64,000 nucleotides of DNA from positions 248,001 to 312,000 of the forward strand of contig BGKB01000073.1 in assembly GCA_003116975.1 (NCBI GenBank), in the 5' to 3' direction. Position 1 is the first letter of the stretch, and each line of letters opens with the position of its first letter. The translations under genes and the position numbers were made by a program. This DNA comes from Aurantiochytrium sp. KH105 (taxonomy: Eukaryota; Sar; Bigyra; Thraustochytrida; Thraustochytriidae). Positions 29,701 through 39,800 of this stretch are shown piece by piece. The notes under the pieces were generated by a model. It saw only the letters and a list, made by a program, of their open reading frames with translations. It was not told the DNA's origin and did not search any database.

Positions 29701-30997
29701 GAAGGCCAAGCGTGAAGAGCTCGATGTGCTTTTGGCCAAGCTCGCCGAGCACAAGGCCAAGTACAACAAGGTCGAGAAACTGCGCGTTGAGATGCGGGGT
29801 CAGCTCTCTCAATACGACGATCATGATATCCCGCGCCGCCAGGCGTCGCTCGACAAGCTCGAGGCTGATCTCAAGGACCTCCAAGAGCGTTTTGCCGCAA
29901 TCGCCAAGGAACGCGAGCCTCTTGCGCCCGCACCGGCGCAGGCTCAGACGATCGAGGACGCAGATGCTGATGCCATGGATGAAGATGAGGGCGAAGCTGA
30001 AGGCGATGACGAAAATGTGCAAAAGAAGTCCGAACATGACGATGATAAAGCCCCTGAAGGTGAACAGCAGAACGATGCCGCCGCCGACGACGACGAGAAT
30101 GATGATGGTGATGAAGAAGACGGAGACGAAGACGAGGAAGCAACAGCAGAAGCGGCTTCGCCCAGCTTGACCATGCAGATCCTGTCCCCGGAGCAGCTGG
30201 CAGATCTTGACATGGATCGTTTGGCTGTCGAAATCGACGCACTCATGTCTGATGTGACGAACCTGAAAAAGGTTGTGAATCTCAGCGCGATCCAGGAGTA
30301 CCGGGCTCGCGAGACCGAGTACAACTCGCGCGTGAATGATCTTGATGCGGCCACGAAGGAGCGCGATGGGGCGCGTGAGGCGTGCGAGGTGCTCCGCAAG
30401 AAGCGCCTTACAGAGTTCATGGCTGGATTTTCGCAGATTACGCTCAAGCTCAAGGAAATGTACCAAATGATTACCCTCGGTGGAGACGCCGAGCTGGAGC
30501 TCGTGGACAGCTGCGACCCATTTTCCGAGGGTCTTGAACTCAGCGTACGTCCTCCCAAGAAGTCGTGGAAGGTCACAGCAAACCTGAGCGGCGGTGAAAA
30601 GACGCTCAGCTCGCTGGCGCTCGTCTTTGCGCTTCACCACTACAAACCGACCCCTCTGTACGTCATGGATGAGATTGACGCTGCTCTGGACTTCAAGAAC
30701 GTTTCCATCATTGGTAACTACATCAAGGAGCGCACTCGCAATGCGCAATTCATTGTCATTTCGCTGCGCAACAACATGTTCGAGCTCGCAGACCGCCTGG
30801 TGGGCATCTACAAGACGCACGACGCCACAAAGTCGATCACCATTAATCCGGCTAAGATCGTGCGTGCCGCCAAGCTAGCTGCAGCCGAGGCGCAGCAAAA
30901 GAAGCAACAACAGCGCAAGGCAAATGGCAAGGGAAGCGGTCCTGCTCTCGAGGACCGCCCTCCGTTGGCGGTTGTCGAGACGAATACCCAGCAGTAG
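26783..30997 (+). CDS. SMC4: Condensin subunit SMC4
   Basis: A 1404-residue intronless SMC ATPase. Order: N-terminal head with VGPNGSGKSNVIDAMLFVFG (Walker A, about 69-88) and KKLRLNKVSELIHNS, which is diagnostic for SMC4; long coiled coil; hinge at about 555-700 (LHGRLGDLGSIDPKYDVAVS); return coiled coil; C-terminal head with signature NLSGGEKTLSSLAL (about 1267) and Walker B YVMDEIDAALD (about 1290). With SMC2 and CAP subunits it compacts mitotic chromosomes by ATP-driven loop extrusion. A 60-residue Asp/Glu-rich insertion (about 1055-1125) interrupts the distal coiled coil. Length is close to the family norm. It is divergent from the ankyrin gene. Confidence 0.96.
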   Translation: MGPTQDDAHEQAAGGEADVGETGGIKVHDSPFPGSRLMIREMILENFKSYAGVKRIGPFHKCFSAVVGPNGSGKSNVIDAMLFVFGKRAKKLRLNKVSELIHNSTAHPDCEYAKVTVCFQNIKDREFRDEDDDEGFDVVPGSLLEVSRVADRNNKSDYYVDGKKKSFSEVAELLQTRGIDLHNNRFLILQGEVEQISLMKPKAQSPHEEGLLEYLEEIIGSNKYLEAIEEATKSVEELTQSRTEKLGRVKVVEKEKESLEDAKNEAEEFLKKEAQLMQKRSILIQVKLAQAREAQATLLEKREKLAARLKEEEESASAATTESAAIEEAVAALRAEHKELATALKKSQEEFAEMERKDIMFRENLKDAQAQTKDLEAAVAKLEKARKKHIAAAEKAAQETVPQLEKAAADLLEERKATEAKLEALFESLQGETSNLRADLEAKQKNLAPLSEEVAAAKSKLDVATTEIDLLQEGTRSNKAQLEQARERVQELQAAVASRPQEIKQAETDLKKAERDLDETRAGLEEASRKESDLESKVSAARTRTEGAKAQLAQSAGRGVLLGSLAEAKADKRSPIHRAGLHGRLGDLGSIDPKYDVAVSTACGGLEFLVTDHTRGAEACVEFLRKRNLGRATFAILEKLEHLRAKMDRKIETPEGVPRLFDLVRTRDDRFRPAFYFAMRDTLVAKDLDQAVRIAYKGNKCVWRVVTLQGQVIDTSGTMSGGGRKTKRGAMKLASDASETKAAQRGGQESEEGEDDEIGLVTQDKVDELERNTESLVNELKEVRKEKARLSSERVRLEKLVARLGGMIPKMRLEIDELAKQEQVLHETIADLEPRCELSAEDAARLAKLQKEAGALQKAYDKAHKKLAVLEEETSALHQQISDLGGPKEKSFRKRLADIEKALATNRKALTKATNEVSSSEAKAEKAVKAMEEAKAEQEANTTRVAELKAEAKAVEDSALVVLQAFESTKTDEKAKREELDVLLAKLAEHKAKYNKVEKLRVEMRGQLSQYDDHDIPRRQASLDKLEADLKDLQERFAAIAKEREPLAPAPAQAQTIEDADADAMDEDEGEAEGDDENVQKKSEHDDDKAPEGEQQNDAAADDDENDDGDEEDGDEDEEATAEAASPSLTMQILSPEQLADLDMDRLAVEIDALMSDVTNLKKVVNLSAIQEYRARETEYNSRVNDLDAATKERDGAREACEVLRKKRLTEFMAGFSQITLKLKEMYQMITLGGDAELELVDSCDPFSEGLELSVRPPKKSWKVTANLSGGEKTLSSLALVFALHHYKPTPLYVMDEIDAALDFKNVSIIGNYIKERTRNAQFIVISLRNNMFELADRLVGIYKTHDATKSITINPAKIVRAAKLAAAEAQQKKQQQRKANGKGSGPALEDRPPLAVVETNTQQ

Positions 30998-31233
30998 TCA
31001 TCGAAGCGACACGCTTTTCGCGAATACCTTGCACTGAACGGCCCCGGACATCACTCTCGAGATACACGCACAATGATATTTCTTTTTCACTCCAAATCGA
31101 ATCTTATGAGTCATGGGGCGGGGAAGAACGTCTTTCCCTTTTTGGAAAAAGGACTTGGGGTAAGAAGAGATTGCGTCTTTGGTGTCTGTTTCTTGATGCG
31201 TACGCCAGGGAAGATATTCTTCAATTTGCTTTT

Positions 31234-32319
31234 TCACTTGAACGAAAAGAACCAGCTTGAAAAGCCTAGAGCCCGGGATCGCACACCGTTTGGTGGCCCG
31301 TAGAGGATGATGGGCACGCTCACAATCATGTCTGGCTTTTGAGCATAATTAGTATGCACGACAACACGAATGTTATGTTCAATGAAGGTGTTGCGTCCAA
31401 GGTTTGTTGTCACGGAAGGCCGCGCAAAGTTGATTGGTATCGAGATCGAGTCCGTGACAGATTCGCCATGACCCTTTGAGAATTCGTGATGCTCTGTGGG
31501 ACCTTGTGACCGGTCCATACTGATAATCGTTCCGACCGAGCTGACATGCTGGACTTCACAGAGTGAGCAAGTGAGGCCACGAATCCCATAATTGGAATCG
31601 TTTGAGATGTCCACATCGATCTTGGCCGTCTCACCCGCCGCAAAAGCGTTATGCTCAAGTTTCACTTGAACGCTGAGACTTCCGTCACCATCTCCAATGA
31701 TGCAAGATCGCCAGTTGCCAAAGTTCTTGATGTCGGTCTGGTCCACAGAGGTGATGTTTGCCGGGGCCACGGTGTTCACAAGAAAGATCTCATCCTGGCA
31801 CGGCTTGGTCGATCCATCTTTAAAGTTCACTGTCGCGCAAATCATGTTCTTCACCTCAATGCGGGCGCGACGACTTGGATCAGGCGCCACAGAGGGAACT
31901 GCGTCAGATGGGATTTGGAATGTGAACGACCCGCCATCGGCAGCGACGGTCTTTTTGTCCAGCGTGGCTGTGCGGCTCACGATCTTCACAGCGGCGCTTA
32001 CACTGATGGGTGCGAGCAAACCGATGGAGACAACGACGCGGACAAGGCTGACGTCGATACTCTTTACGAACTCAAGGCTCGAAGATGGGTTATCGTCGTC
32101 CGGCGTGATTTCGATGGAACCATTGAGCACGTCGCCGCAATTGACCTCGTGCGCTCCTAGCTTAATCACAGCCGGGGCCATTTCGCTCTGCACATTCTTG
32201 GCCGAGTTCTCGCCTTCGGTGTCGCGCGAAGGCGGTCCGCGGGAGGTCGAGCTGGCGTAAGACGTGCGAGAAACGAAGACCCGAGTTTGAGACTGCGACT
32301 TTGATGTCACAGCGCCCAT
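31234..32319 (-). CDS. Arrestin-fold protein with possible N-myristoylation
   Basis: 361 residues. The first 45 are Ser/Thr-rich and begin MGAVTSKS, a fitting N-myristoylation signal (Gly2, Ser6, Lys7). From about 48 the sequence is all beta-strand: APAVIKLGAHEVNCGDVLNG resembles the start of arrestin/VPS26-type N domains, and the second half includes VKLEHNAFAAGETAKIDVDI and NIRVVVHTNYAQKPDMIVSV, typical of an arrestin C domain. Such proteins act as cargo or receptor adaptors at membranes. No PPxY motif is visible. The family call rests on strand pattern and short motifs and is moderate. Confidence 0.6.
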   Translation of the reverse strand: MGAVTSKSQSQTRVFVSRTSYASSTSRGPPSRDTEGENSAKNVQSEMAPAVIKLGAHEVNCGDVLNGSIEITPDDDNPSSSLEFVKSIDVSLVRVVVSIGLLAPISVSAAVKIVSRTATLDKKTVAADGGSFTFQIPSDAVPSVAPDPSRRARIEVKNMICATVNFKDGSTKPCQDEIFLVNTVAPANITSVDQTDIKNFGNWRSCIIGDGDGSLSVQVKLEHNAFAAGETAKIDVDISNDSNYGIRGLTCSLCEVQHVSSVGTIISMDRSQGPTEHHEFSKGHGESVTDSISIPINFARPSVTTNLGRNTFIEHNIRVVVHTNYAQKPDMIVSVPIILYGPPNGVRSRALGFSSWFFSFK

Positions 32320-32389
32320 CTTCTTGACTTTTACCGTCCTTGCTCAGGGACGCGATCAGAGGCGACGATCTTGACGACAGAGGATGGTC

Positions 32390-32391
<2 letters not shown>

Positions 32392-32420
<29 letters not shown>
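32392..32420. repeat. Poly-G run (29 G)
   Basis: A homopolymer of 29 G on the plus strand (C on the coding strand), only 73 bp before the arrestin-like ATG. It could form a G-quadruplex or i-motif, and its length may be uncertain in the assembly. Confidence 0.9.
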
Positions 32421-32465
32421 CTTCGAGGGGTTACACACAGCGAAGACCCGTGGTCCGATTCGCAA

Positions 32466-32499
32466 CGCGACGCGACACGACGCGACGCGACGCGACGCG
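32466..32499. repeat. (CGACG)n repeat
   Basis: Six to seven units of the pentamer CGACG/ACGCG with one A substitution, upstream of the arrestin-like gene. Confidence 0.8.
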
Positions 32500-32777
32500 T
32501 CTTGTTCCGAATTTGCCGCCGCGGCCGCTATTTGATAGTCCTGGTACTTCTGCGTGCACGTGCTGGAAATTCATTTCCACTTGAAAGAGAACAAGGGTAG
32601 CCGCCAAGAAAGAACGTTACATTTAAAATGAACGGCGCCTGATTGCAAGAACTTTGAAGTTCGAAGATCGATAATCGACGAATAAGTGATGAGGGAGGCT
32701 CGAGCAAGAGAGCAAGAGGGACTTGTGAGCTAGTTATGCAGCGACGTCAAAAAGGAAAGAGTCAGTAGTAATTACCT

Positions 32778-34160
32778 TTAGTTGTAAACCATGTACTTTG
32801 CGGTGGAGGAGAACTTTTGGTATCCCTTGATGACCTTGTTGATGGCGTCAAGAAGATCCTTCTCCGTGACAACCTTGCGCCTGGCGCGAATAGCAAACAT
32901 GCCGGCCTCGGTGGTGACGGAGCGGAGCTCTGCGCCAGTGGTGTTGGGCGTGAGGCGGGCGAGGAGCTCGAAGCGAATGCCCTTTTCTACACTCATGGAC
33001 TTGGTGTGGATGCGCAGAATGTGCGCACGACCCTCAAGGTCAGGGAGACCAAACTCGACCTTGCGGTCAAGGCGACCGGGACGCATGAGCGCGGGATCGA
33101 GCGTGTCGGGTCTGTTTGTAGCCATGAGAACCTTGATGTTGCCACGGGCGCTGAAGCCGTCGAGCTGTGTGACGATCTCAAGCATTGTTCGGTTCACTTC
33201 GGTGTCGTTGGAGCTGTCGCCACCTTCGCGTGAGCCGCCGATGGCGTCAATCTCATCAAAAAAGATAATGGCGGCCTTTTTCGATCGCGCCATCTGAAAG
33301 AGCTCGCGCACGAGCCGCGCGCCCTCTCCGACGTACTTTTGGACAAGCTCGCTACCAATGACGCGAATGAACGTGGCGTCCGTGCCGTTGGCGCAGGCAC
33401 GAGCCGAGAGTGTCTTGCCGGTACCCGGAGGACCGTAGAGAAGAATGCCCTTGGGCGGGTCGATGCCGAGCTGCGTGAAGCGCTCCGGGTGCAAGAGAGG
33501 AAGCTCGAGGACCTCGCGGAGCTTCTCGAGGCCCTCCTTGGCACCACCGACGTCGTCGTAAGTCACATTGGGTTTGTCCTCGACAGTCATGAGCGAGACC
33601 GAGGGATCGATCCGAGGTGGGAGCGGGATCTTGATCGAGTACTTGCTTCTGTCGACACCGACGCGCATACCCTCTTCCACGTCAGTGGGGGACACCTTTT
33701 CGTCGAGAGCGACCACGAACTTTGCGATTTGCTTGATGGACACCACATACTTGGCCTCGTCTGTGTCAGCGTCAATGATCTTGGTGCAACGCGCCACCTG
33801 GAGCGGCTGCTCCTCCTGCATCATTTGCTTGTCGGAGACAAGATCCCACAGACTGGGAGGCGCAAGACCCGTATCGGACTCTTTGACGCCAGCGAGCTCG
33901 TTTACGCGCTTAAGGGTAGTCTCCACTGCCTTTTCGGCCTCCTTGATGGCCAAGGTGTAGGCGCCGAGACCGTAGCTCTTGAGGAGCGCAATGTCGCCCG
34001 CATCGAGGGCAGCATTCATCTTTTCCTCCTTTTCATCCTCGTCCTTTTCCTCTTTCTTCTCCTCCGTGTCGCCTTCCTCCTTCTTGCGCTTATCCTTGTC
34101 CTCCTTGCGGGCGGCCTTGGGCGACTTGCCCCTTTTGGATTCCTTTTCCTTGCGCGCCAT
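32778..34160 (-). CDS. RPT1: 26S proteasome regulatory ATPase RPT1
   Basis: 460 residues. The sequence tracks RPT1/PSMC2 throughout: [54 protein letters not shown], then the AAA+ domain with [20 protein letters not shown] (Walker A, about 243-250), [16 protein letters not shown] (Walker B, about 295), [20 protein letters not shown] (second region of homology and arginine fingers) and a C-terminus KYMVYN. A Lys/Glu-rich N-terminal extension (about 50 residues) precedes the conserved part. RPT1 pairs with RPT2 in the hexameric ring that unfolds ubiquitinated substrates and opens the 20S core. No intron. It starts at the first ATG. Confidence 0.96.
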   Translation of the reverse strand: MARKEKESKRGKSPKAARKEDKDKRKKEEGDTEEKKEEKDEDEKEEKMNAALDAGDIALLKSYGLGAYTLAIKEAEKAVETTLKRVNELAGVKESDTGLAPPSLWDLVSDKQMMQEEQPLQVARCTKIIDADTDEAKYVVSIKQIAKFVVALDEKVSPTDVEEGMRVGVDRSKYSIKIPLPPRIDPSVSLMTVEDKPNVTYDDVGGAKEGLEKLREVLELPLLHPERFTQLGIDPPKGILLYGPPGTGKTLSARACANGTDATFIRVIGSELVQKYVGEGARLVRELFQMARSKKAAIIFFDEIDAIGGSREGGDSSNDTEVNRTMLEIVTQLDGFSARGNIKVLMATNRPDTLDPALMRPGRLDRKVEFGLPDLEGRAHILRIHTKSMSVEKGIRFELLARLTPNTTGAELRSVTTEAGMFAIRARRKVVTEKDLLDAINKVIKGYQKFSSTAKYMVYN

Positions 34161-34878
34161 CTTGACGACGCGTGAAGACCTTCGCTACGATTTGCGGCAG
34201 CGGAGACGCACAGGCGCGAACGCACGTCCGGGCGAGCGCACGCGCGGGCCTCGGCGTCGCCGACGTCGGGGTCGGGGTCCGGGTCTCTCCCCCTTTCAAC
34301 GTGGCCGAGCCGCCAAGGCGAGCAACCGCCTCGCCTCGATGGACCTGCCTCCGCGAGCTGTCGCTCCGCGAGCTCCGCGCGCTCGCGAGCAGCGCGTCCG
34401 CAGACGCGCGCCGGGCTGTGCTCCTCGCAGACGCCGCCGCGCCAGCCGCTCGCCGCCTCCGCGCGGGCTCCGCGCGCGTCTCGAGTCTCGGCTTTGTTTT
34501 GGCTCCCGCTTCGACGAGACGCAAAGAAAGATGACCCGGAGAAGCTTCACTGCTGGGTGCAGGCAGAGCGCCGCGCGGAGAGGACGCAAGGAGAGGCGGC
34601 GGGAGCATGGAGGCGGCGGGAGCATGGGGGGCTGGGCGAGCGGGCGAGCGCGAGCGGAAGGGACTGCACGCGAGAAGCGGAGCTGGGCTGGAGCCTGAAG
34701 CCTGGGAGACTGAGGGGAAGGAGGGGTTGGCGAAAGCTCATGATGATTTTTTTTATCTAGTGTTCATTGCAATGGGAAGCTTGTGTACTGCCTTGCGTGC
34801 TAAATTTCATTGACACTCATGACCTGAAGAACCATCGCGGTGTATCTGCTTGCAGAGGTCATTTGTTGTATATATGTA

Positions 34879-34917
<39 letters not shown>

Positions 34918-34924
34918 TTGGGTT
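34161..34924. other. Upstream region of RPT1 and 3' flank of the channel gene
   Basis: About 0.76 kb. The left 0.5 kb is GC-rich RPT1 promoter; GGAGCATGG is directly repeated near 34603-34628. The right end has a GGCT microsatellite 10 bp past the potassium channel stop. No gene is supported. Confidence 0.45.
34880..34916. repeat. (GGCT)n microsatellite
   Basis: Nine GGCT units immediately 3' of the potassium-channel stop codon. Confidence 0.9.
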
Positions 34925-36323
34925 TTACCTGGCAGCAGGATGAGCAACATCCTCGGAAGATATTTTGGAGAAACGACGAGCTGTCACGCGACGCAAGTCG
35001 CGTTGACGTGATGCATGCGCCACCCTGACGAGTTCCTGCAGCTCAATTGTCATCTCTTCGCGAGCAGTGTCCGCAAGCTGCTCAACTTCACGAAGAAAAT
35101 CTTGCGAGGCGCGCTTGACGAGATCTGCCACCTCGGCCTGCATGGACTCAAGGCCTGAACGGCGTTCTTTAAAGTGGTTCCGGAGCAGATTTGCGCGATG
35201 GCGAGCTGTTGCGCGCTGCTTTTTTAGCTTCTCATACTCTACAGAAAAGTTCGTGCTAATAACTGTGATGGGGACAGCGAGCCTTAGAATTGACAATTTT
35301 CCGCACATGGATTCGTCAGTTCACACACTCACAGCGCAGGTTGGCAATGCAAAGTCAGCGTGCGTCACGATCACTTGCATGACTTTAAAAAAGAAAAGAA
35401 AGAAAGAAAGAAAGAAAAGGGGTGGAAACTTACACGAGAATTCCGGCTAGACTCGTCACAGTAGCGAGTAGCTTGCCGCCCGGGGTGATGGGATACACAT
35501 CGCCATAGCCGACAGTAGTCATAGTGACAAGACACCACCAAAAGGTGGCGGGAATACTTTGAAATGGGCTTTCTGATCCATCAGACCGAAGGTACACGCC
35601 ACGGTCGAGATCAAAGTCCCCTCTCTCGAGGAAAAACATTCCGCTCGAGAAGAAGACACAGCCAACCATCATGACAAAGAGCAACATAGTGAGCGGCTGC
35701 GTACTATTTTGCATGGCGACCACAAAGATGCGAATCCATGACAAATAGCGAGATATTTTGAAGACACGGAAGACGCGGACAAGACGCACCACGCGAAAGA
35801 CAGCGGCGTCTCCAGGAAGCAAAAGATACGAGGCAGCGCGCTCCAAGTAAAAGGGCACGATTGCAATAAGGTCCACGAAATTTAGAAAATCCCGTAGAAA
35901 GGCCGACTTGCTTGGGCACGTAAAGAGACGCAGCACGTACTCTGACGTGAATATGACAACGCAGCAAAACTCGATGCGGTCCCAAATTGTTTCCTCGTCG
36001 CCTTGACTTTCCTCGTAGAATCGTGGCAGTGACTCGACGCAAAAGACGACCACACTAAAAGTGATGAGACCCATGAGAGCTACGGAGTAGCATTGCGCCG
36101 CTTTGCTTGAGCTCGGATCGTCGAGAAATCTCCAAATGTGCCCAGCGCATGATATCTTGGCGAGCTCATCGTCCTCGATTGAAGGGACCTTGCTCAAAGC
36201 ACTTGCGTCCGTGTCTTCTCGCACAAAGGCTCCATTCTCGAGTGGCGCTTCAAGGCTCCCGCTTTGCCGAGGAGCTGGGGCGATGCGGGCCGACGACAAG
36301 GATCCGGACGTTGACGACACCAT
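34925..36323 (-). CDS. Voltage-gated potassium channel (Kv type)
   Basis: Two exons on the minus strand, 35434-36323 and 34925-35282, with a 151-bp intron (GTAAGT...CTAAG) that contains a GAAA-type repeat; splicing yields 415 residues and restores GILVLAVPITVIS. Six membrane segments are visible after an 80-residue cytosolic start. S4 is VFRVVRLVRVFRVFKISRYL, with basic residues every third position, so it senses voltage. The pore loop has TMTTVGYGDVYP, the K+ selectivity filter, and S6 carries VPITVISTNF, close to the PVP hinge region. Exon 2 adds a Gln/Glu/Arg coiled coil that may assemble the tetramer. No T1 domain is seen at the N-terminus. Confidence 0.93.
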
Positions 36324-36894
36324 TGGCGCGTCCTCCTAAACGCGCTTCCGGTGCGGCAGCAGCGGCGCCAGCACCACGAGCAGGAGCGAATAGGCCTCGC
36401 AGCGACGGCGCTACGTGCCGTCTTGATTCTGGCCCAGACTTTCTCCCTTTCTTCAACCACAAGCTCAAGAGGGAGTACTTGAGCACTTGGGAATTACGCA
36501 TTCTACAGACATGTGTCCGTTGAAAAGGACACAAATCGACTGTCCCCTGTCGTGACCATGGAGAGGGGATTGACTGTGAGAGTTTGGATTGTATTGACCC
36601 TGCAGTGAGATTAATGATGGACCCCGCCGGGCAAGGCAGGCTAGAGAGAGGAGAATGATTCATTTCTCATACGTTCATGCATTTTAACTTCTGTAACAAA
36701 ACCAGGGGCTCTCTCGGGCGGCCTAGCACTGCATGGCATGTGCGTCCCCGAGCGCCTGCTGCTGCGGTCAGTGGAATTTTGGGGGGTATATATTGATCGA
36801 GTGGTGCAGGTGGTGGTGGGTGGAAAGGTGGTAAGATTGAAAGTGATGTGGGTGGCGGAAGGAAGACATTGAAGCCAGACGAAACAACTCTGAC
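36324..36894. other. Intergenic region between channel start and kinesin stop
   Basis: About 0.57 kb, both neighbours on the minus strand. It contains the channel promoter and the kinesin 3' flank, with TGGTGG-type repeats near 36805-36835. No gene is seen. Confidence 0.5.
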
Positions 36895-39800
36895 TCAGTC
36901 GAGTTGGGCCTCGACTGCGTCGATAAGGCGCTGCTGAAGCGTATCCTTCTTGCCGAGCTGCGAGAGCCCCAAAGCGGAAAGCTCCTTACGGAGCTGAGAG
37001 ACCTTCATGGACATGATTGTGTCCATGCTGAGCCTCGCTTCCTCGGTCTCGTGATCCTTGTTTTCCGATTCTTCCGAAGCAAGGCTGCCCTGAGCACTCT
37101 CGGGGCTCTTGCCGCCTGGAAAAGGAATGGACGTTTTGGAAGTCGTCTGCTCGCGCCGCTGGTTCACGACGCGACTGGAGATCTCACCAAGTTCGGTCCT
37201 GGCGGTTCCCTCGGTTTCAGGACGAGATGCGGGCGACTCGGCCGTCTTGTTTTCGTTTTCTTCGCCACTTCGTGATGAGGCGGACATGCGCGACGGGCTC
37301 TGGGCCTCCATGTGCTGATGCTGATCCTCGTCGTCGCAGAGGACATCTTGGCGCTCCTTCTTGGCAATGCGATGCGCAGCAAGGATCTCGTCGTGCGAAG
37401 CTGTTGCTGGGATGTCGGAAGCATACGCGTAAGGCTTTTTTGACGGAGTCGTACTGGTTGGCTCGTCACGAAGAAGCTCTTCGTTGACGTACTGGTTGCA
37501 ACTCTTGGTGAGACCCTCGACGCGGTTCCGAGCATCCCCAAAGTGGGCCGAGAGAGCCTCGCTGTTGCCGTTCGCGCTGGCTTCGGCGGCATTGGTCCAC
37601 GAGTCCACAGCCGTGGCCGGCGCCTGCACACTTTCGACCGCCATATTTTGATCTTCCTTGACGATTTCCTGGTATTGGGCCACTTGGCTTTGCATGTTTG
37701 CACTTTGCGCATCAAGCGTGGCTGTGGCCTCGGCGCGAATCGAGGCCGCTTGGGCATGGCCGACCTTGGTCAGCTCGAGCATCGCGCCTGTATGCGTAGC
37801 GAGTCGCGAGGCCGCGTCCGCCGTCTTTTCACGAACCTCAGCAGCGACACCACGAAGAGCCTCGGCATCGGCTTCAACCGACTGCTTGAGTGCCTTGTTG
37901 GCCTCAGCCGACGAGGAACACCACGTCTGCATGGCCGAAGACACGGCCTGGACCTCTTGCTTGGTCTGGGTCTCGGCGCGTGCGATGGTTTCCACAGAGT
38001 TTCTACAGGCGTCCTTGGTGGCAGAGAGCATGTTGTCGAGATTCGTCTGCGCCTCGGTACGAAAAGCTGTCAGCATTGTGGCGAACTGCTGCATGAGTGC
38101 ATCCGACGCCGACTCGAGACGCGCACGCTCCGCGGAGACAAAGTTACCCACAGAAGTGGTCTGCGCCTCGAGCGCGCGGCGGCCATTCTGGGCGTCCGTG
38201 GCGATACGCTGCGAGAGGGCATCGAGCGAGGCCGTCTGCTTGACCGCGAAGCCCTCGATATCGCTGACGGAGGCCGCGAGCCTGTCGGCAACCACAGAGG
38301 CATGGCGATCGAGCTCATTTTGCTGGCGTACGAGCACGTCTTCAAGAACAGCCGTGAGCGGAGCGGTGGCCTCGATGCGGGCGATTTCGAGGCCCGAGTT
38401 GGCGTCGTCAAGGTGGGCGTTTGCCTGATCCTCAGCGCGCTTCCAGTCCGCCTTCGCGGCATCGCGCAGGGCTGGGACTGCTTGCGAAGACACTGCGGCG
38501 AGGTTCTCGTTGGCATGGCCTCCGAGACGGTTGACAGCCTCGACGACGGCCTCAATTTGCGATTTGTGCGAGGCACGGAGGTCACGAACCGCCGAAGCAA
38601 GAGCAGCATGGTGATGCAGCTGGCGCTCGCAAAAGGAAGCGGCCTCGCGCGAGACACCGGTTAGAGCATCAAGCGTGGAGTCCTGGTAGCGTCGCGACGC
38701 GTTCATGTTCTTGGCCTCGAGGTCGGCCTTGCGCTGGACCTTGGCATGGAGGTTTACGATATCACCCTTGGCCTCGTCGAGGACGGTGTGGAGCTCGCGT
38801 GTGCGCTCCTGAAGCTTGGCCTCGGTGTCCTGGTGGGCTCCGACGAGGACGCGGGTCTCCTCCACAAGAGTCACCTGGGTCTGCAGCTCGTCCTTGGTCT
38901 CTGTGAGCTCGGTCTTGGTCTGCCCGAGTTCCTGCTCGGTGTCCTCGAGCTTGGCAGAGGTGTCTTCGAGCTTGGAAGAAGTCTCTTCAAAGAGATCCTT
39001 GAGCTCGGAGAGCTCCTTTTGCCTATGCTCCAAGGCGTCCTCGAGCTCTTCGATCTGAGTTGACTGACTCTCGATTTGCATTGTCATCTCGTTGAAGCGA
39101 TCTTCAGCGAGGTAGACGCCATCCTTAGCGCGCGCCGCAGAGAGTTCTTGCCGGAGACGCTCGAGATCCTCGGCATATTCCTTGATGAGAGTGCGTTTGG
39201 TCATGCGCTGGTTGGCCTCGGGCTTGTTCTTGATCGTCTTGGCGCGGCTAGCGTACTCGAGAGTACTCAGGGTCTCGTCCAGACACTGCACGGAGGGTGC
39301 CACTGTGGCAATAATGCAGGTCTTGGCGCGGCCACCGAGAGACTCTTGCAGCAGACGAGTGAGCTTTGAGTCACGGTAGGGAATGTGCGGGGTCTTTTCG
39401 ACAAGAGCGCTAATGACACGGCCGAGCGTAAGCAGACTTTTGTTAATGTTGCCGGCTTCGCGAGCGCGGGCATTTTGTGCTCCGGAGCGTCCGATGCACT
39501 CGGAGCCGGCAAGATCGACGAGATTGAGCTTGCCGACCTTGAGAAGATCCTCACCCTCGGGGGTCGTTTCGCGAATATGCAGCGTGAGGGTGAAGATGCT
39601 GTGCGAGCGACTGGAGTTCTTGTTGAGCTTGGTCTCGCCCGTTGCACGCTTGGCCATGGCCGTGCGCATGACCTCGAAGATTTCGTCAGTGTTCTTGACC
39701 ATGATTTCCTCGAGGTTGTGGCAGGAGACGCCGGTACCCATACGGGACTTGTCGTCGAGGATGCGAAGTCTCTTTTCGTCCGTGACGGAGAGAAGATCCT

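Larger units (their letters stand above)
32320..32777. other. Upstream region of the arrestin-like gene with a poly-G run
   Basis: About 0.46 kb between the arrestin-like start and the RPT1 stop codon, both on the minus strand. It carries the G29 run and a CGACG repeat (32466-32499). No gene is seen. Confidence 0.5.

Noticed and set aside
28580-30820. 746-codon open frame antisense to SMC4
   Set aside because: It mirrors SMC4 codons with G/C-rich third positions; the product is Leu/Arg-rich with no domain, while the sense strand is a complete SMC4.
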